Origin: Mycolicibacterium chubuense NBB4
GTDB lineage: Bacteria > Actinomycetota > Actinomycetes > Mycobacteriales > Mycobacteriaceae
Direction: 5' to 3'
Assembly (NCBI RefSeq): GCF_000266905.1
Contig: NC_018027.1
Location: 3,968,001 to 4,032,000, forward strand
Length of the DNA stretch: 64,000 nucleotides
Below the pieces are notes generated by a model, which saw only the letters and a program-made list of their open reading frames with translations, was not told the origin of the DNA and did no database searches. Positions 38,916-48,125 of the stretch are shown one piece after another. Each line of letters begins with the position of its first letter. Positions within the stretch are counted from its first letter, which is position 1. The translations under genes were made by a program, and so were the position numbers.

Positions 38916-39031
38916 GGAATTCCCCTCCGGAGTCAGAAGTGACCGAACAGCCCAAGAGGTTACGCGCGAAATTGACGCGGCGAGCAATAACGCGCCACTG
39001 CGTGATGGCAGGCGGCCCGCGGGTTCGCCGA

Positions 39032-39047
39032 CCAACCAAGTGGTTAG
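39032..39047. promoter_or_regulatory. palindromic operator before the acyl-CoA dehydrogenase pair
   Basis: CCAACCA-AG-TGGTTAG, arms of 7 bases with 6 matching, 38 bases before the ATG at 39085. This is the shape of a TetR-family site controlling fatty acid or steroid genes in mycobacteria, but it does not match the KstR or KstR2 consensus as I remember them. No regulator gene lies next to it. Confidence 0.5.
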
Positions 39048-39084
39048 TCTGCAACTAGGTCCGCCGACGAATTAGGAGGGCGCC

Positions 39085-40245
39085 ATGCAGCTGGCACTGA
39101 CATCCGAAGAAGCCGCGTTCCGCGACGAGCTTCGCACCTTCTACACCACCGAGATCCCCGCCGACATCCGCGCACGCACCCGTGAGGGCACCGACGTCAG
39201 CAAGGACGACATCGTCACCACCCAGAAGATCCTCAACGAGCACGGCCTCGCCACGCCCGGCTGGCCGGTCGAATGGGGCGGCAAGGACTGGACGCCGACC
39301 CAGCACCAGATCTGGCTCGACGAGATGCAGCTGGCCAGCGTGCCGGAACCGCTGAACTTCAACACCAAGATGGTCGGACCGGTGATCGCCGAATTCGGCT
39401 CCCAGGAGATCAAGCAGCGCTTCCTGCCGCCGACGGCGGCGCTCGACATCTGGTGGTGCCAAGGGTTTTCCGAGCCCGAAGCCGGCTCCGACCTGGCCTC
39501 GCTGCGGACCACCGCCACCCGCGACGGCGACACCTACGTCGTCAACGGGCAGAAGACCTGGACGACGCTCGGGCAATACGCCGACTGGATCTTCTGCCTG
39601 GTCCGCACCGACCCCAATGCGCCGAAGAAGCAGGCGGGTATCTCGTTCCTGCTCATCGACCTGGACACCCCAGGCATCACGATGCGGCCGATCAAACTGG
39701 TCGACGGCAGCGTCGAGGTCAACGAGGTGTTCTTCGAAGACGTCCGCGTCCCCGCCGACCATCTCGTCGGCGAGGAGAACCAGGGGTGGACCTACGCCAA
39801 GTTCCTCCTCGGCAACGAACGGACCGGTATCGCCCAGGTCGGTCGCACGAAGTTGCGCATCGCCGAGGCCAAGGAACGGGCCAAAGCCAATGGGCTGCTG
39901 GAGGACCCGCTGTTCGCCGCACGCCTGGCCGAGGCCGAAAACGACATCCTCGCACTGGAATTGACGCAGATGCGGGTGGCCTCGGGCTCCAAGGGCGGCA
40001 AGCCCAACCCGGCCTCGTCGGTGTTGAAGCTGCGCGGCAGCCAGCTGCAGCAGCTGGCCACCGAACTGCTGATGGAGGTCGCCGGACCCGACATCCTGCC
40101 GTTCGGCGCAAGCGAGGGCATCGCCTCCCCGGAGTGGGCGCAACACAGCGCGCCGCGTTACCTCAACTACCGCAAGACCTCCATCTACGGGGGCAGCAAC
40201 GAGGTGCAGCGCACCATCATCTCCTCGACCATCCTCGGACTGTGA
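39085..40245 (+). CDS. acyl-CoA dehydrogenase (larger subunit of a pair)
   Basis: 386 residues. FAD enzyme for alpha,beta-dehydrogenation of an acyl-CoA. FSEPEAGSDLASLRTTATRDGDTYVVNGQKTWTT (about 130-163) is the FAD-binding ACAD motif and YRKTSIYGGSNEVQRTIIS the C-terminal one. It is followed 18 bases later by a second, more divergent dehydrogenase; such tandem FadE pairs form alpha2beta2 enzymes, mostly for steroid side chains or branched substrates in mycobacteria. Confidence 0.92.
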   Translation: MQLALTSEEAAFRDELRTFYTTEIPADIRARTREGTDVSKDDIVTTQKILNEHGLATPGWPVEWGGKDWTPTQHQIWLDEMQLASVPEPLNFNTKMVGPVIAEFGSQEIKQRFLPPTAALDIWWCQGFSEPEAGSDLASLRTTATRDGDTYVVNGQKTWTTLGQYADWIFCLVRTDPNAPKKQAGISFLLIDLDTPGITMRPIKLVDGSVEVNEVFFEDVRVPADHLVGEENQGWTYAKFLLGNERTGIAQVGRTKLRIAEAKERAKANGLLEDPLFAARLAEAENDILALELTQMRVASGSKGGKPNPASSVLKLRGSQLQQLATELLMEVAGPDILPFGASEGIASPEWAQHSAPRYLNYRKTSIYGGSNEVQRTIISSTILGL

Positions 40246-40263
40246 GATAGGGCCCGGTTAACC

Positions 40264-41370
40264 ATGGACTTTCAACTCAGCGAAGAGCAGGTCCTGCTCC
40301 GCGACACCATCCGCGACATGCTGTCCCGGACTTACGATCCCGAGAGCAGGCTCAAGGCGATCGACACCGACCTGGGCTGGAGCCGCGACGTGTGGAGTCA
40401 GCTGGCCGAGGTCGGTGTCCTCGGTCTCGGATTCGACGAAGACGCAGGCGGTCAGATCGAGATCCAGACCGTGCTGACCGAGGTCGGCCGCCGGTTGGCG
40501 CCCGAACCCGTGCTGCACGCGGCGTTGGGGCCGGGAGCGCTGATCGCCGAAGTCGGCACCGCCGAACAGCGCGCCCTTCTCGACGAGGTCGCCGCGGGCG
40601 AGCGACTGCTGGCCTTCGCGCACGCCGAGCCCGGAATGCGGCGTCCCACCACTTCGGTGTCGACAACTGCTGCGCAGCAGGGTGATTCGTGGACCGTCAG
40701 CGGCCGAAAGAACCCTGTCCTGGCCGGCGACTGCGCCGACACCCTCGTGGTCAGCGCAGCGCTGCCCGACGGCGGGACCGGACTCTTCCTGGTGGACGCC
40801 GCCGCCGCGCAACGCACGCCGTACCGCACCTTCGACGGTCAGCGCGGCGCCGAGATCGACTTCGATGCGGCACCCGCCGAGCCGCTGGGTGAGGCCGCCG
40901 ACGCATCGGCGGCCATCGCCCACGGGTTGGTGCGGATCTCGTCGGCCCTGTGCGCGGAGGCGCTCGGCGCCATGGAGGAGGCGCTGCGGCTGACCACCGA
41001 GTACCTCACGCAACGCAAGCAGTTCGGCGTCACGCTGAGCAAGTTCCAGACGCTGACGCAGCGTGCCGCGGACATGTACGTATCCCTCGAGCTCGCTCGC
41101 AGCATGACGCTGTATGCCGCGATGTCGATCGCCGACGGCAACCTCGATCCGGTCGTCGCGGCGCGGGCGAAGCTGCAGATCGGCCGTTCCGGGCGCCACA
41201 TCAGCCAGGAGGCGATCCAGCTGCACGGCGGTATCGGTGTGACCGCCGAGTACCCGGTCGGCCACTACGCGGCACGGCTCACCGCCATCGAGCAGACCCT
41301 CGGATCGGCGCAGGACCAGTTGCACCTGTTGATGGCGCGGCTCGGCGACTACGAGGTCGTCACCGTCTAG
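40264..41370 (+). CDS. acyl-CoA dehydrogenase (second subunit of a pair)
   Basis: 368 residues of the ACAD fold, beginning MDFQLSEEQVLLRDTIRDML. The middle domain is shortened and less conserved (DSWTVSGRKNPVLAGDCADTLVV), while the C-terminal domain keeps TTEYLTQRKQFGVTLSKFQTLTQRAADMYVSLELARSM and QLHGGIGVTAEYPVGHY. In heteromeric FadE enzymes one subunit lacks part of the active site, which fits here. Cotranscribed with the gene before it. Confidence 0.9.
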   Translation: MDFQLSEEQVLLRDTIRDMLSRTYDPESRLKAIDTDLGWSRDVWSQLAEVGVLGLGFDEDAGGQIEIQTVLTEVGRRLAPEPVLHAALGPGALIAEVGTAEQRALLDEVAAGERLLAFAHAEPGMRRPTTSVSTTAAQQGDSWTVSGRKNPVLAGDCADTLVVSAALPDGGTGLFLVDAAAAQRTPYRTFDGQRGAEIDFDAAPAEPLGEAADASAAIAHGLVRISSALCAEALGAMEEALRLTTEYLTQRKQFGVTLSKFQTLTQRAADMYVSLELARSMTLYAAMSIADGNLDPVVAARAKLQIGRSGRHISQEAIQLHGGIGVTAEYPVGHYAARLTAIEQTLGSAQDQLHLLMARLGDYEVVTV

Positions 41371-41423
41371 GAGTCTGCCGGTTTCCCCCTGCCCGCCGGC
41401 CGATCTTTGCGTAGCCTGCTGCA

Positions 41424-43127
41424 ATGGTCGGCCACACCATCGTGAGCGGCGCCGACGCCCTGGCGGTGCGGATCGCCGAGGAACTGCGTGGCACCGGGAC
41501 CACCGTCACCGTCATCGACCGGGCCGATGAACTCACCGCGGCCGGCATCTCCACCGCGGCAGCGGTGGTGTGCGTGGGTGACGACGACGCGCTGAACCTC
41601 GAAATAGCGCTGCTGGCACGCCAATACAGCCCTACGGTGCGCGTGGTCGCTCGTCTGGCCAACGGTGTCCTGCGCGAAGCGATGGCCGTCGACAACGGTC
41701 CGGGCGCGGTGCTCGACGTCGCCGACCTGGCGGCACCGTCGGTGGTCGAAGCCTGCCTGGCGCGCACCACGCACACCATCGCGACCGGTGGCCTGGAGTT
41801 CGTCGTTTCGGGCGCCGACGCTCCCCGGACGGGCACACTGCGCGAGATCTACGGTGACCTCGCACCGGTGGCCGTGCTGCACGGCGACCACTCGGCCACG
41901 CCGGGCGCGGTCGTCGCCTGCCCGGGCCGCGACGTGATGGTCGACGAGGGTGACTGGGTGGCGATGATCGGCACCGCCGATGAGCTGGCCGCCGAGGGCA
42001 TCGCCGTCGCGGCGCGGGCGACCGTGACGGCCGGCTCGCATCGCGGTCCGGTGACCCGACTGGTCAACGCGGCGAGGGCGTTCCGGGAAGACGTCAATCC
42101 CAACTTCTACCGGGCGCTGAGCGTGTCGTTGAGCCTGCTCGCGTTCTCGACGGTCCTGCTCTGGTTCACCTACGACAAGCCGGGCATGAGCCTGATCGAC
42201 GCGCTGTACTTCTCCACCGAGACGATCGCGACCGTGGGTTACGGCGATTTCAGTTTCAGCGACCAACCGACGTGGCTGCGGCTGTTCAGCATCGTGCTGA
42301 TGTTCGCCGGCATCACCACCACGGCGGTGCTGATGGCCTTCATCGCCGACCTGCTGCTGTCCCGCCGCCTCGCGTATTCGGCCGGGCGCCGGAAGGTGCG
42401 CGAACTGCGGGACCACATGATCGTCGTCGGCCTCGGCTCGTTCGGGATCCGCGTCGCCGCCGACCTCAAAGCCGCCGGCCACGATGTGGCCGTCGTCGAA
42501 CTGAACATCGACAACCGCTACCTGTCGGCGGCCGCAGACTTGGACATCCCCGTGATCTTCGGTGACGCGACGCTGCCCTCGACACTGGAGGCCGCACGCA
42601 TCGACGACGCGGTGGCCGTCGCGGTGCTGACCGACAACGACATGGTCAACATCGAGACCGGCATCGTGTCGCGCGAACGGCTCAAGGCGCGGTGGACGAA
42701 CTCGAGCAGGCACCCCCGGGTGCCCGTGGTTCTTCGGGTGTTCGATCGCGTGCTGGGCGCGGCGGTGGCGCAGCGGTTCGGCTTCGAGAACGTCCGCTCC
42801 ACAGTCGAACTGGCAGCGCCCTGGTACATCGGCGCCGCGCTGGGTCTGACCGTGTTCGGCACCTTCTCGGTGGGGCAGGCGTCGTTCATGGTGGGCGGCG
42901 TGCAGGTGGAACCCGGCAGTGAGCTCGACGGGATCCGGATGGCGGAGCTCTCGACCCAAGCGCGGGTGATCGCCATCGTGGGACGCACCGGCGTCCGGGA
43001 GCTGCACCCCCGTCGCGGTTCCCAGCTCAACGCCGGCGACACCGCCTACCTGGTGGGCCCCTACCGCGAGCTGCTGGACACGCTGCGCAAGGGGCGAAGC
43101 GCTTCGTTCCGCTCCCCAGCGCAGTGA
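41424..43127 (+). CDS. potassium channel with RCK (TrkA-N) domains on both sides of the pore
   Basis: 567 residues. Residues 1-120 form a Rossmann TrkA-N domain (GHTIVSGADALAVRIAEELR). Then comes a two-helix pore: SLSLLAFSTVLLWFTYDKPGM, filter TIATVGYGDFSFSD (TVGYGD, about 270-275), and LFSIVLMFAGITTTAVLMAFIADLLL. A second TrkA-N (MIVVGLGSFGIRVAADLKAAGHDVAVVELN) and a TrkA-C domain (VQVEPGSELDGIRMAELSTQARVIAIV) complete it. Likely a gated K+ channel in the plasma membrane. The N-terminal extra domain is less usual than the C-terminal gating ring. Confidence 0.88.
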   Translation: MVGHTIVSGADALAVRIAEELRGTGTTVTVIDRADELTAAGISTAAAVVCVGDDDALNLEIALLARQYSPTVRVVARLANGVLREAMAVDNGPGAVLDVADLAAPSVVEACLARTTHTIATGGLEFVVSGADAPRTGTLREIYGDLAPVAVLHGDHSATPGAVVACPGRDVMVDEGDWVAMIGTADELAAEGIAVAARATVTAGSHRGPVTRLVNAARAFREDVNPNFYRALSVSLSLLAFSTVLLWFTYDKPGMSLIDALYFSTETIATVGYGDFSFSDQPTWLRLFSIVLMFAGITTTAVLMAFIADLLLSRRLAYSAGRRKVRELRDHMIVVGLGSFGIRVAADLKAAGHDVAVVELNIDNRYLSAAADLDIPVIFGDATLPSTLEAARIDDAVAVAVLTDNDMVNIETGIVSRERLKARWTNSSRHPRVPVVLRVFDRVLGAAVAQRFGFENVRSTVELAAPWYIGAALGLTVFGTFSVGQASFMVGGVQVEPGSELDGIRMAELSTQARVIAIVGRTGVRELHPRRGSQLNAGDTAYLVGPYRELLDTLRKGRSASFRSPAQ

Positions 43128-43137
43128 CGCGCGGACC

Positions 43138-44031
43138 TCAGACCAGGTCGGCCGCAACCTCCGCGACGCGGCGTACCTGATCGAGGTCAGAACTCGTGGG
43201 GATCAAGTGGATCTCGTCGGTGCCGATTTCGGCGAACCGCCGCAGCACCGTCCGCAGTTCATCCTGCGTCCCGGCCCAGCCCGTGGTGGGCGCCATCGCG
43301 TCGACGATCTTCGCGGGAATCCAGTTCATGTAGCGCAGCAGATGCCGGTGCACCTGCTCGCGGGGTGCGTCACCGTCACCGATCGCGAACCAGAACGACG
43401 TCGCCAGGTGCGGAGCCGCCTTGCCCGCCTCACGCCAGGCGTCCCGCGCCACGTCGAACAGTTCATTCTGCTTCGCGACATCGAGATCCATTGTGGTCCC
43501 GGCCAATCCGTCGGCCCACGATGCCGCGCTACGCACCGTTCTGGGGCCCATCGTGCCGACCAGCAGTTCCGGGCCGGGCGATTGCACCGGCGGCGGCCCG
43601 ACCGGCAGCGTCGAATCGGTGACCTTCTCCCCCGCCCAGACCCGCTTCATCACCGCGACCCGCTCCGCCATCTGCCGCATGGTCTGCGTGGCGGGATCGG
43701 CGCCGACGGCGCGGTAGTCCTCGTGGCGTCCGCCGACGCCGATGCCGACAGTCAGCCGTCCGCCGCTGAGCATGTCACCCGTGGCGAGCGCCTTGGCCAG
43801 CATCACCGGATCGTGCAGCTGCGGAATGATCACCGTGGTGACCAGCCGGACCCGGTCCGTCCACGCGGCCAGCGCGCCGAGCAGCGTGAGCGTCTCGGGG
43901 TTGTCGAAGGCGATCCGCTCCCCCCAGCACAGCGACGAGAACGGACCGCGGTCGACCAGTTGCGCCCATGCTCGCAATGTCGCGGTGTCGAGATTGGGCT
44001 CCATCACCGGCATCGTCATCCCGAGTCGCAC
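43138..44031 (-). CDS. LLM-class F420-dependent oxidoreductase
   Basis: 297 residues of the luciferase-like fold. SLCWGERIAFDNPETLTLLGALAAWTDRVRLVTTVIIPQLHDPVMLAKALATGDMLSGGRLTVGIGVGGRHEDY is the typical F420-binding barrel of mycobacterial enzymes. The reaction and substrate cannot be inferred. Convergent with the K+ channel gene (10 bases apart). Confidence 0.85.
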   Translation of the reverse strand: MRLGMTMPVMEPNLDTATLRAWAQLVDRGPFSSLCWGERIAFDNPETLTLLGALAAWTDRVRLVTTVIIPQLHDPVMLAKALATGDMLSGGRLTVGIGVGGRHEDYRAVGADPATQTMRQMAERVAVMKRVWAGEKVTDSTLPVGPPPVQSPGPELLVGTMGPRTVRSAASWADGLAGTTMDLDVAKQNELFDVARDAWREAGKAAPHLATSFWFAIGDGDAPREQVHRHLLRYMNWIPAKIVDAMAPTTGWAGTQDELRTVLRRFAEIGTDEIHLIPTSSDLDQVRRVAEVAADLV

Positions 44032-44074
44032 GTCCGCGATTCTGGCATGCCGGCCGAAGGGGCCCCACGCTAGG

Positions 44075-44743
44075 TCAATTCGTCTGCGCGTGCAGGTTCT
44101 TCGCCGTCGGCGAGGTGGCGACGGCGCCCGAGTCGGGATAGGTGCCCAGCACCCGGTCGGCGGTGCCGGTGCTGGTCACCGTGAACCAGTAGTGCTCGTT
44201 TTTGAAGTGGTGCTGTCGGTGATTGCGCCACACCGCGCGGTAGGCCGCGGTCTTGGGCTTGTAGTCACTGTGGATCAGATAGTGACACCACTCGTAGCAC
44301 AGGCCCAACACCGCGGCGAACCCCAGGAACGTCAGGCCCAGCGCACTCCGCGGGAAGGCCAGCAAGGCAATGGCGACCGCCCCGGGCAGCACCCACAGCA
44401 GGGCCTGCCACGGGATGAAGATGAGCGGGATGTCGCGCGGATCGACATGGTGCTCGCGGTGTTTGCGCGCCAGCAGGAGGTCGACCCGCAGCCGGCCGAG
44501 CTGCCGTGGCCGCCAGTGCAGGATGCACACGTGCACCAGCCATTCGAAGAACGGGAACACGGCGAGCATGACGGCAGGCACCACGGCGTCGGTGATCTGC
44601 CAGTCGCCCACCATGATTCGCGCACCGAGGGCGACCAGCAGCGTCACGCCCAGCATCCAGGGCGAAGGGTGGCGGCCGAACTCCCGCCGCGCGTCGGTCA
44701 GGGAGAAGCTTTTCCGGACCGCCCTCGTCGACGTGGTCGTCAT
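44075..44743 (-). CDS. fatty acid hydroxylase/sterol desaturase family membrane protein
   Basis: 222 residues with four membrane helices. The di-iron histidine clusters are visible: HVCILHW (about 77-83), KHREHH (about 104-109), WCHYLIH (about 162-168) and [13 protein letters not shown] (about 186-198). This family adds OH groups or double bonds to lipids. It overlaps the GntR gene before it by ATGA, so the regulator and the enzyme form one coupled unit. Confidence 0.85.
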   Translation of the reverse strand: MTTTSTRAVRKSFSLTDARREFGRHPSPWMLGVTLLVALGARIMVGDWQITDAVVPAVMLAVFPFFEWLVHVCILHWRPRQLGRLRVDLLLARKHREHHVDPRDIPLIFIPWQALLWVLPGAVAIALLAFPRSALGLTFLGFAAVLGLCYEWCHYLIHSDYKPKTAAYRAVWRNHRQHHFKNEHYWFTVTSTGTADRVLGTYPDSGAVATSPTAKNLHAQTN

Positions 44744-45462
44744 CGATTCTCCTTCAGGTTGTCCAATACCGTCAGCAATGCCGTGGTTGCGGGCTCGAGC
44801 AGGCCGTGGGCGTTGTCGCGGGCGCCGGCGGCATCTCCGGCCACCACGGCGTCGGCGACGGCGCGGTAGGCGCTCGCCCGTCCCACCTCGCCGGCCATGA
44901 TCGTGGCGAGCGCGGGGAGCGCGGGTTCGTAGGTGGCCCGCAGCGTGTTGAACATGAGCCGAAACGCAATCGAGTCGGCACCGTCGACGATGAGGTCCCA
45001 GAAGTCCAGCGCAAACCGCTGCGCAGCAATGGGATCGGACTCGGTTTCCAGCGCGGCCACGGCAGCGTTCAGTTCCGCCGACAGCGAGCGGCCGCCGCGC
45101 AGCGCCGCCAGCTCGGCCACCTTGGGTCCGTTGTGGAGCCTCGTCTCGAGGATGCTGCGGACCACGGCGAGGTCCAACTCGCCCTCACGCATCAGCAGCC
45201 GCGGGAGCAGATCGAGACCCGCCGTGTGCCGGAAATCGCGCACGGTGGTGGCATCACCCTGGCGGACGTCGATCAGCCCGGCGGCCGCCAGCCGCTTCAG
45301 CGCCTCGCGGACCGCGGGCCGCGACACTCCGAGAACCTCGGCCAGCCGCCGCTCGCTCGGCAGCGCCTCGCCCGGCCGCATCTCCCCGCTGAGGACATCG
45401 GTGATGATCTGATCGAAAACGTCTTCGGGAACCGAACGACGGTCTACCGGCCGCAGTGCCAT
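44740..45462 (-). CDS. GntR family regulator, FadR subfamily
   Basis: 240 residues. N-terminal winged helix [72 protein letters not shown] (HTH about 40-62) and a C-terminal all-helical FCD domain (about 90-235). FCD ligands are usually acyl-CoA or organic acids. Two palindromes lie 15-47 bases before its start, one matching TGGTC-A-GACCA, the FadR-type half-site pattern. It is coupled to the desaturase gene. Confidence 0.9.
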   Translation of the reverse strand: MALRPVDRRSVPEDVFDQIITDVLSGEMRPGEALPSERRLAEVLGVSRPAVREALKRLAAAGLIDVRQGDATTVRDFRHTAGLDLLPRLLMREGELDLAVVRSILETRLHNGPKVAELAALRGGRSLSAELNAAVAALETESDPIAAQRFALDFWDLIVDGADSIAFRLMFNTLRATYEPALPALATIMAGEVGRASAYRAVADAVVAGDAAGARDNAHGLLEPATTALLTVLDNLKENR

Positions 45463-45476
45463 GACCCCAGCATCAC

Positions 45477-45509
45477 GGCCAATTGGCCAGAGGTCAAGTG
45501 GTCAGACCA
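45477..45509 (-). promoter_or_regulatory. GntR/FadR-type operator region
   Basis: GGCCAATTGGCC (45477-45488), a perfect 12-base palindrome, and TGGTC-A-GACCA (45499-45509), a perfect arm palindrome of the TGGTNNNACCA type bound by FadR-subfamily regulators. Both lie just upstream of the GntR start and downstream of the TDT stop. Autoregulation of the GntR-desaturase unit is the simplest reading. Confidence 0.65.
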
Positions 45510-45518
45510 GTGTCCTGG

Positions 45519-46634
45519 TCAGGGCGCCGGGTCTTTCGACGCCCGGATGGGTTCCGCGGCGGGCGGGGTGAACAGCGCGCCCCGCACGCCGCCACGGAAG
45601 GTGCGCACCGCCACCAGCACCCACGTACACAGCAGCCCGACGTAGCCGATCGCCGCAGCGACCCGGAACGCCGGCAGGTCGGTGTGGGCGGCCAGCTGCG
45701 TCGTCCCGGTGACGAACGTGCCCACCGGGAAGGTCAGGCTCCACCACGTCAGGGCGAACGGCATGCCGCGCCGCAGGGTGCGTAGGGTCAGCGCGGTCGC
45801 CAATGCAATCCACAGCACGGCGAATCCCCACACGGGCACGCCGTAGAGGACGGCGAAGACCCGCATGCCGTCGGCCAGGGTCCGGTCGACAGCCAGCGCC
45901 GCGTCGGTACCGAGAAGCCCTGCGACGGTGATGGATTGACCGAGCGGGCCGAGCACGATCCACAACGTGGGCACCCGGGCGGTGCCCGAGGTGCCGAAGT
46001 GCGCCAGCCGGCTCCAGACCATCGTGATGATGATCAGCGACGCAACCAGCGACAGCCCGAACATCGCCAAGCAGCCGTAGAGCATGGTCTGACGGCCGGT
46101 GCCGCCGGGCATGTGGGGGATCAGCAGCGCTCCGGTCGCGGCCGACACCATCGGCGGCACGACCGGCATCAGCCAGCCGCCGAAGGCGGCGTCGGGCTCG
46201 ACCCGGTACTGGGTGAACATCAGAAACGGGATGCTCATCGCGGTGAACAGCCCGCCGAGGGTGCCCGCCACCCACAGCACCCAGGCCAGGTCCACCGCCA
46301 CGCGTGCGCCGAGGAGTTCATGGCCGACCAGCAGCGCGCCGGAGGCCACGGTCAGCAGCGCCATCGGCGCCGCGCCGTAGAAGTGGGCCATCTGCGGGTT
46401 GCGGCCGTGGCTGCGTGCCACCACCGGGTTGCGCACCCAGTGCGCTCCTGTCGCCAGCGCCAAAACCACCAACCACACCGCCGAGACGACCCACACCGCC
46501 AAGGCGAACGCGCGCAGGCCGGGGACGTGCACCGGCAGCGACGCGCCGGCTGTGGCGACGATCCCGGTGCCCATCACCGAGGCGAACCAGTTCGGCCCGA
46601 GATAGCTCATGATCGAGGGGCGGTCGGCGGTCAT
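45519..46634 (-). CDS. TDT family (tellurite-resistance/dicarboxylate) membrane transporter
   Basis: 371 residues from the ATG at 46634 (MTADRPSIMSYLGPNWFASVMGTG), the conserved start; an upstream ATG at 46682 would add 16 residues but lies 10 bases from the IS30 element. About ten membrane helices; MGTGIVATAGASLPV and AGTLGGLFTAMSIPFLMFTQ match TDT carriers (TehA, SLAC1, Mae1). Substrate may be a C4-dicarboxylate, sulfite or another anion. The IS30 insertion separates it from its original upstream sequence. Confidence 0.82.
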   Translation of the reverse strand: MTADRPSIMSYLGPNWFASVMGTGIVATAGASLPVHVPGLRAFALAVWVVSAVWLVVLALATGAHWVRNPVVARSHGRNPQMAHFYGAAPMALLTVASGALLVGHELLGARVAVDLAWVLWVAGTLGGLFTAMSIPFLMFTQYRVEPDAAFGGWLMPVVPPMVSAATGALLIPHMPGGTGRQTMLYGCLAMFGLSLVASLIIITMVWSRLAHFGTSGTARVPTLWIVLGPLGQSITVAGLLGTDAALAVDRTLADGMRVFAVLYGVPVWGFAVLWIALATALTLRTLRRGMPFALTWWSLTFPVGTFVTGTTQLAAHTDLPAFRVAAAIGYVGLLCTWVLVAVRTFRGGVRGALFTPPAAEPIRASKDPAP

Positions 46635-46691
46635 GGCAGCCAGTATGGCGAGAGCGAGCGTGCGCAGAATGCCGCCCGGCATGGGGCAGGC

Positions 46692-48125
46692 TCAATCGGT
46701 CGCTGCGACACCTGATTGGTTGAGGGGTGTTGAGCGATGGGTTGTCGGGGTCCTGGTCGGGCGCGGTTGCCGGAGTCAGTGCGCGAGCGGTTCTGGGCGG
46801 CGGTGGCAGCAGGTCTGTCGCCGACGGCGGCGGCCACGGTGGCCGGCGTGCACGGCGCGACAGGGCGTCATTGGGCCCAACAGGCTGGTTATCGAGGTGA
46901 GTCGAAGCATTTCGGAATCCGGTACACAGCACAGCAGCGGGCGGTGTTCTGGACCGCGGTGAGATCGGCGGTGCCGCCGGCACAGGCCGCGGTGGTCGCT
47001 GGCGTGTCGGAGGCCGCGGCCCGACGCTGGCTGCAACAGGCTGACCACGTGCCCAGAACCCCGTTTCCCGCTGAGGCTGATCTCGTTGCAGAAAGTGAGC
47101 TGACCTCTCGGGTTCGTGCACCGTTGCGCTTCGTGGAGCGGTGTCGGCTTGAGCAGCTGCTCGAACACGGCTACCCACCAGCACAGGCGGCAGCCTTGAT
47201 GGGCCGTCATAAGGACACCATCAACCGGGAGATCGCCCGGGGACAGACCCGCTCGGTGTATCGAGCCAGCATGGGCCAAGACGTGGCCGATGCCGCCCGT
47301 AAGCGCCCCAAAGTGCGCAAGCTTGAGGCCAACCCTGGGCTGCGGGCCGAGGTTCTGCAACGCTTGGAGACACGCAACAGTCCCGAACAGATCGCGGGCC
47401 GGCTGCGTCAAGACTTCCCTGACGATCCGGAGATGTGGGTGTCACACGAGACGATCTACCAAGCCGTCTACGTTCAACCCCGCGGCGAGTTGGCCAAAGA
47501 GTTGAAGTCGGCACTACGCACCGGCCGGATCAAGAGAAAACCGCAGGGCCGCAATGAAATAGCCGATCGTAACCGGTTCAAGGCGGGCATGGTCGGCATC
47601 TCCGAGCGGCCCGCCGAAGCCGACGATCGCGCTATCCCCGGCCACTGGGAGGGGGACCTGATCATGGGCGCGGGCAACACCAGCGCGATCGGCACCCTGG
47701 TCGAGCGCACCACGGGGTTCGTGATGCTGCTACACCTGCCCGGTGATCACACCGCCACCACCGTCGCCGCAGCGATGACCGCCAAAGTCCCCGAGATACC
47801 CGGAATCCTGCGCCGTTCACTGACCTGGGACCAGGGCACCGAGATGGCGATGCACACCAACATCACCGAAGCCACCGGGCTACCGATCTACTTCTGCGAC
47901 CCCCATAGTCCCTGGCAACGCGGCACCAACGAAAACACCAACGGACTGCTACGCCAGTACTTCCCCAAAGGCACTGACCTTGCGTTCTGGGGACCGGGAT
48001 TCCTCGACCAAGTCGCCGCCGAACTCAACGCCCGACCCCGCAAACGACACAACTGGCGCACACCCGCCGAAGAACTCGACCGACTACTCTCAGATCCGTC
48101 CACGTACGTTGCAGCGACAGCTTGA
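46692..48125. mobile_element. IS30-family insertion sequence
   Basis: A single transposase gene flanked by imperfect inverted repeats: left TCAATCGGTCGCTGCGAC (46692-46709) and right GTTGCAGCGACAGCTTGA (48108-48125), 15 of 18 positions matching; the core GTCGCTGC is perfect. The transposase stop codon is part of the right repeat. No clear target duplication is visible, so the exact ends may be off by a few bases. Confidence 0.75.
46737..48125 (+). CDS. IS30-family transposase
   Basis: 462 residues. The N-terminal part has two helix-turn-helix segments (LSPTAAATVAGVHGATGRHWAQQAGY, VPPAQAAVVAGVSEAAARRWLQQA) and an IS30-type HTH (YPPAQAAALMGRHKDTINREI). The DDE catalytic residues lie in GHWEGDLI (about 306), LTWDQGTEM (about 364) and RGTNENTNGLLRQYFPKG (Glu about 397). 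The frame is intact, so the element may be active. Confidence 0.93.
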   Translation: MGCRGPGRARLPESVRERFWAAVAAGLSPTAAATVAGVHGATGRHWAQQAGYRGESKHFGIRYTAQQRAVFWTAVRSAVPPAQAAVVAGVSEAAARRWLQQADHVPRTPFPAEADLVAESELTSRVRAPLRFVERCRLEQLLEHGYPPAQAAALMGRHKDTINREIARGQTRSVYRASMGQDVADAARKRPKVRKLEANPGLRAEVLQRLETRNSPEQIAGRLRQDFPDDPEMWVSHETIYQAVYVQPRGELAKELKSALRTGRIKRKPQGRNEIADRNRFKAGMVGISERPAEADDRAIPGHWEGDLIMGAGNTSAIGTLVERTTGFVMLLHLPGDHTATTVAAAMTAKVPEIPGILRRSLTWDQGTEMAMHTNITEATGLPIYFCDPHSPWQRGTNENTNGLLRQYFPKGTDLAFWGPGFLDQVAAELNARPRKRHNWRTPAEELDRLLSDPSTYVAATA

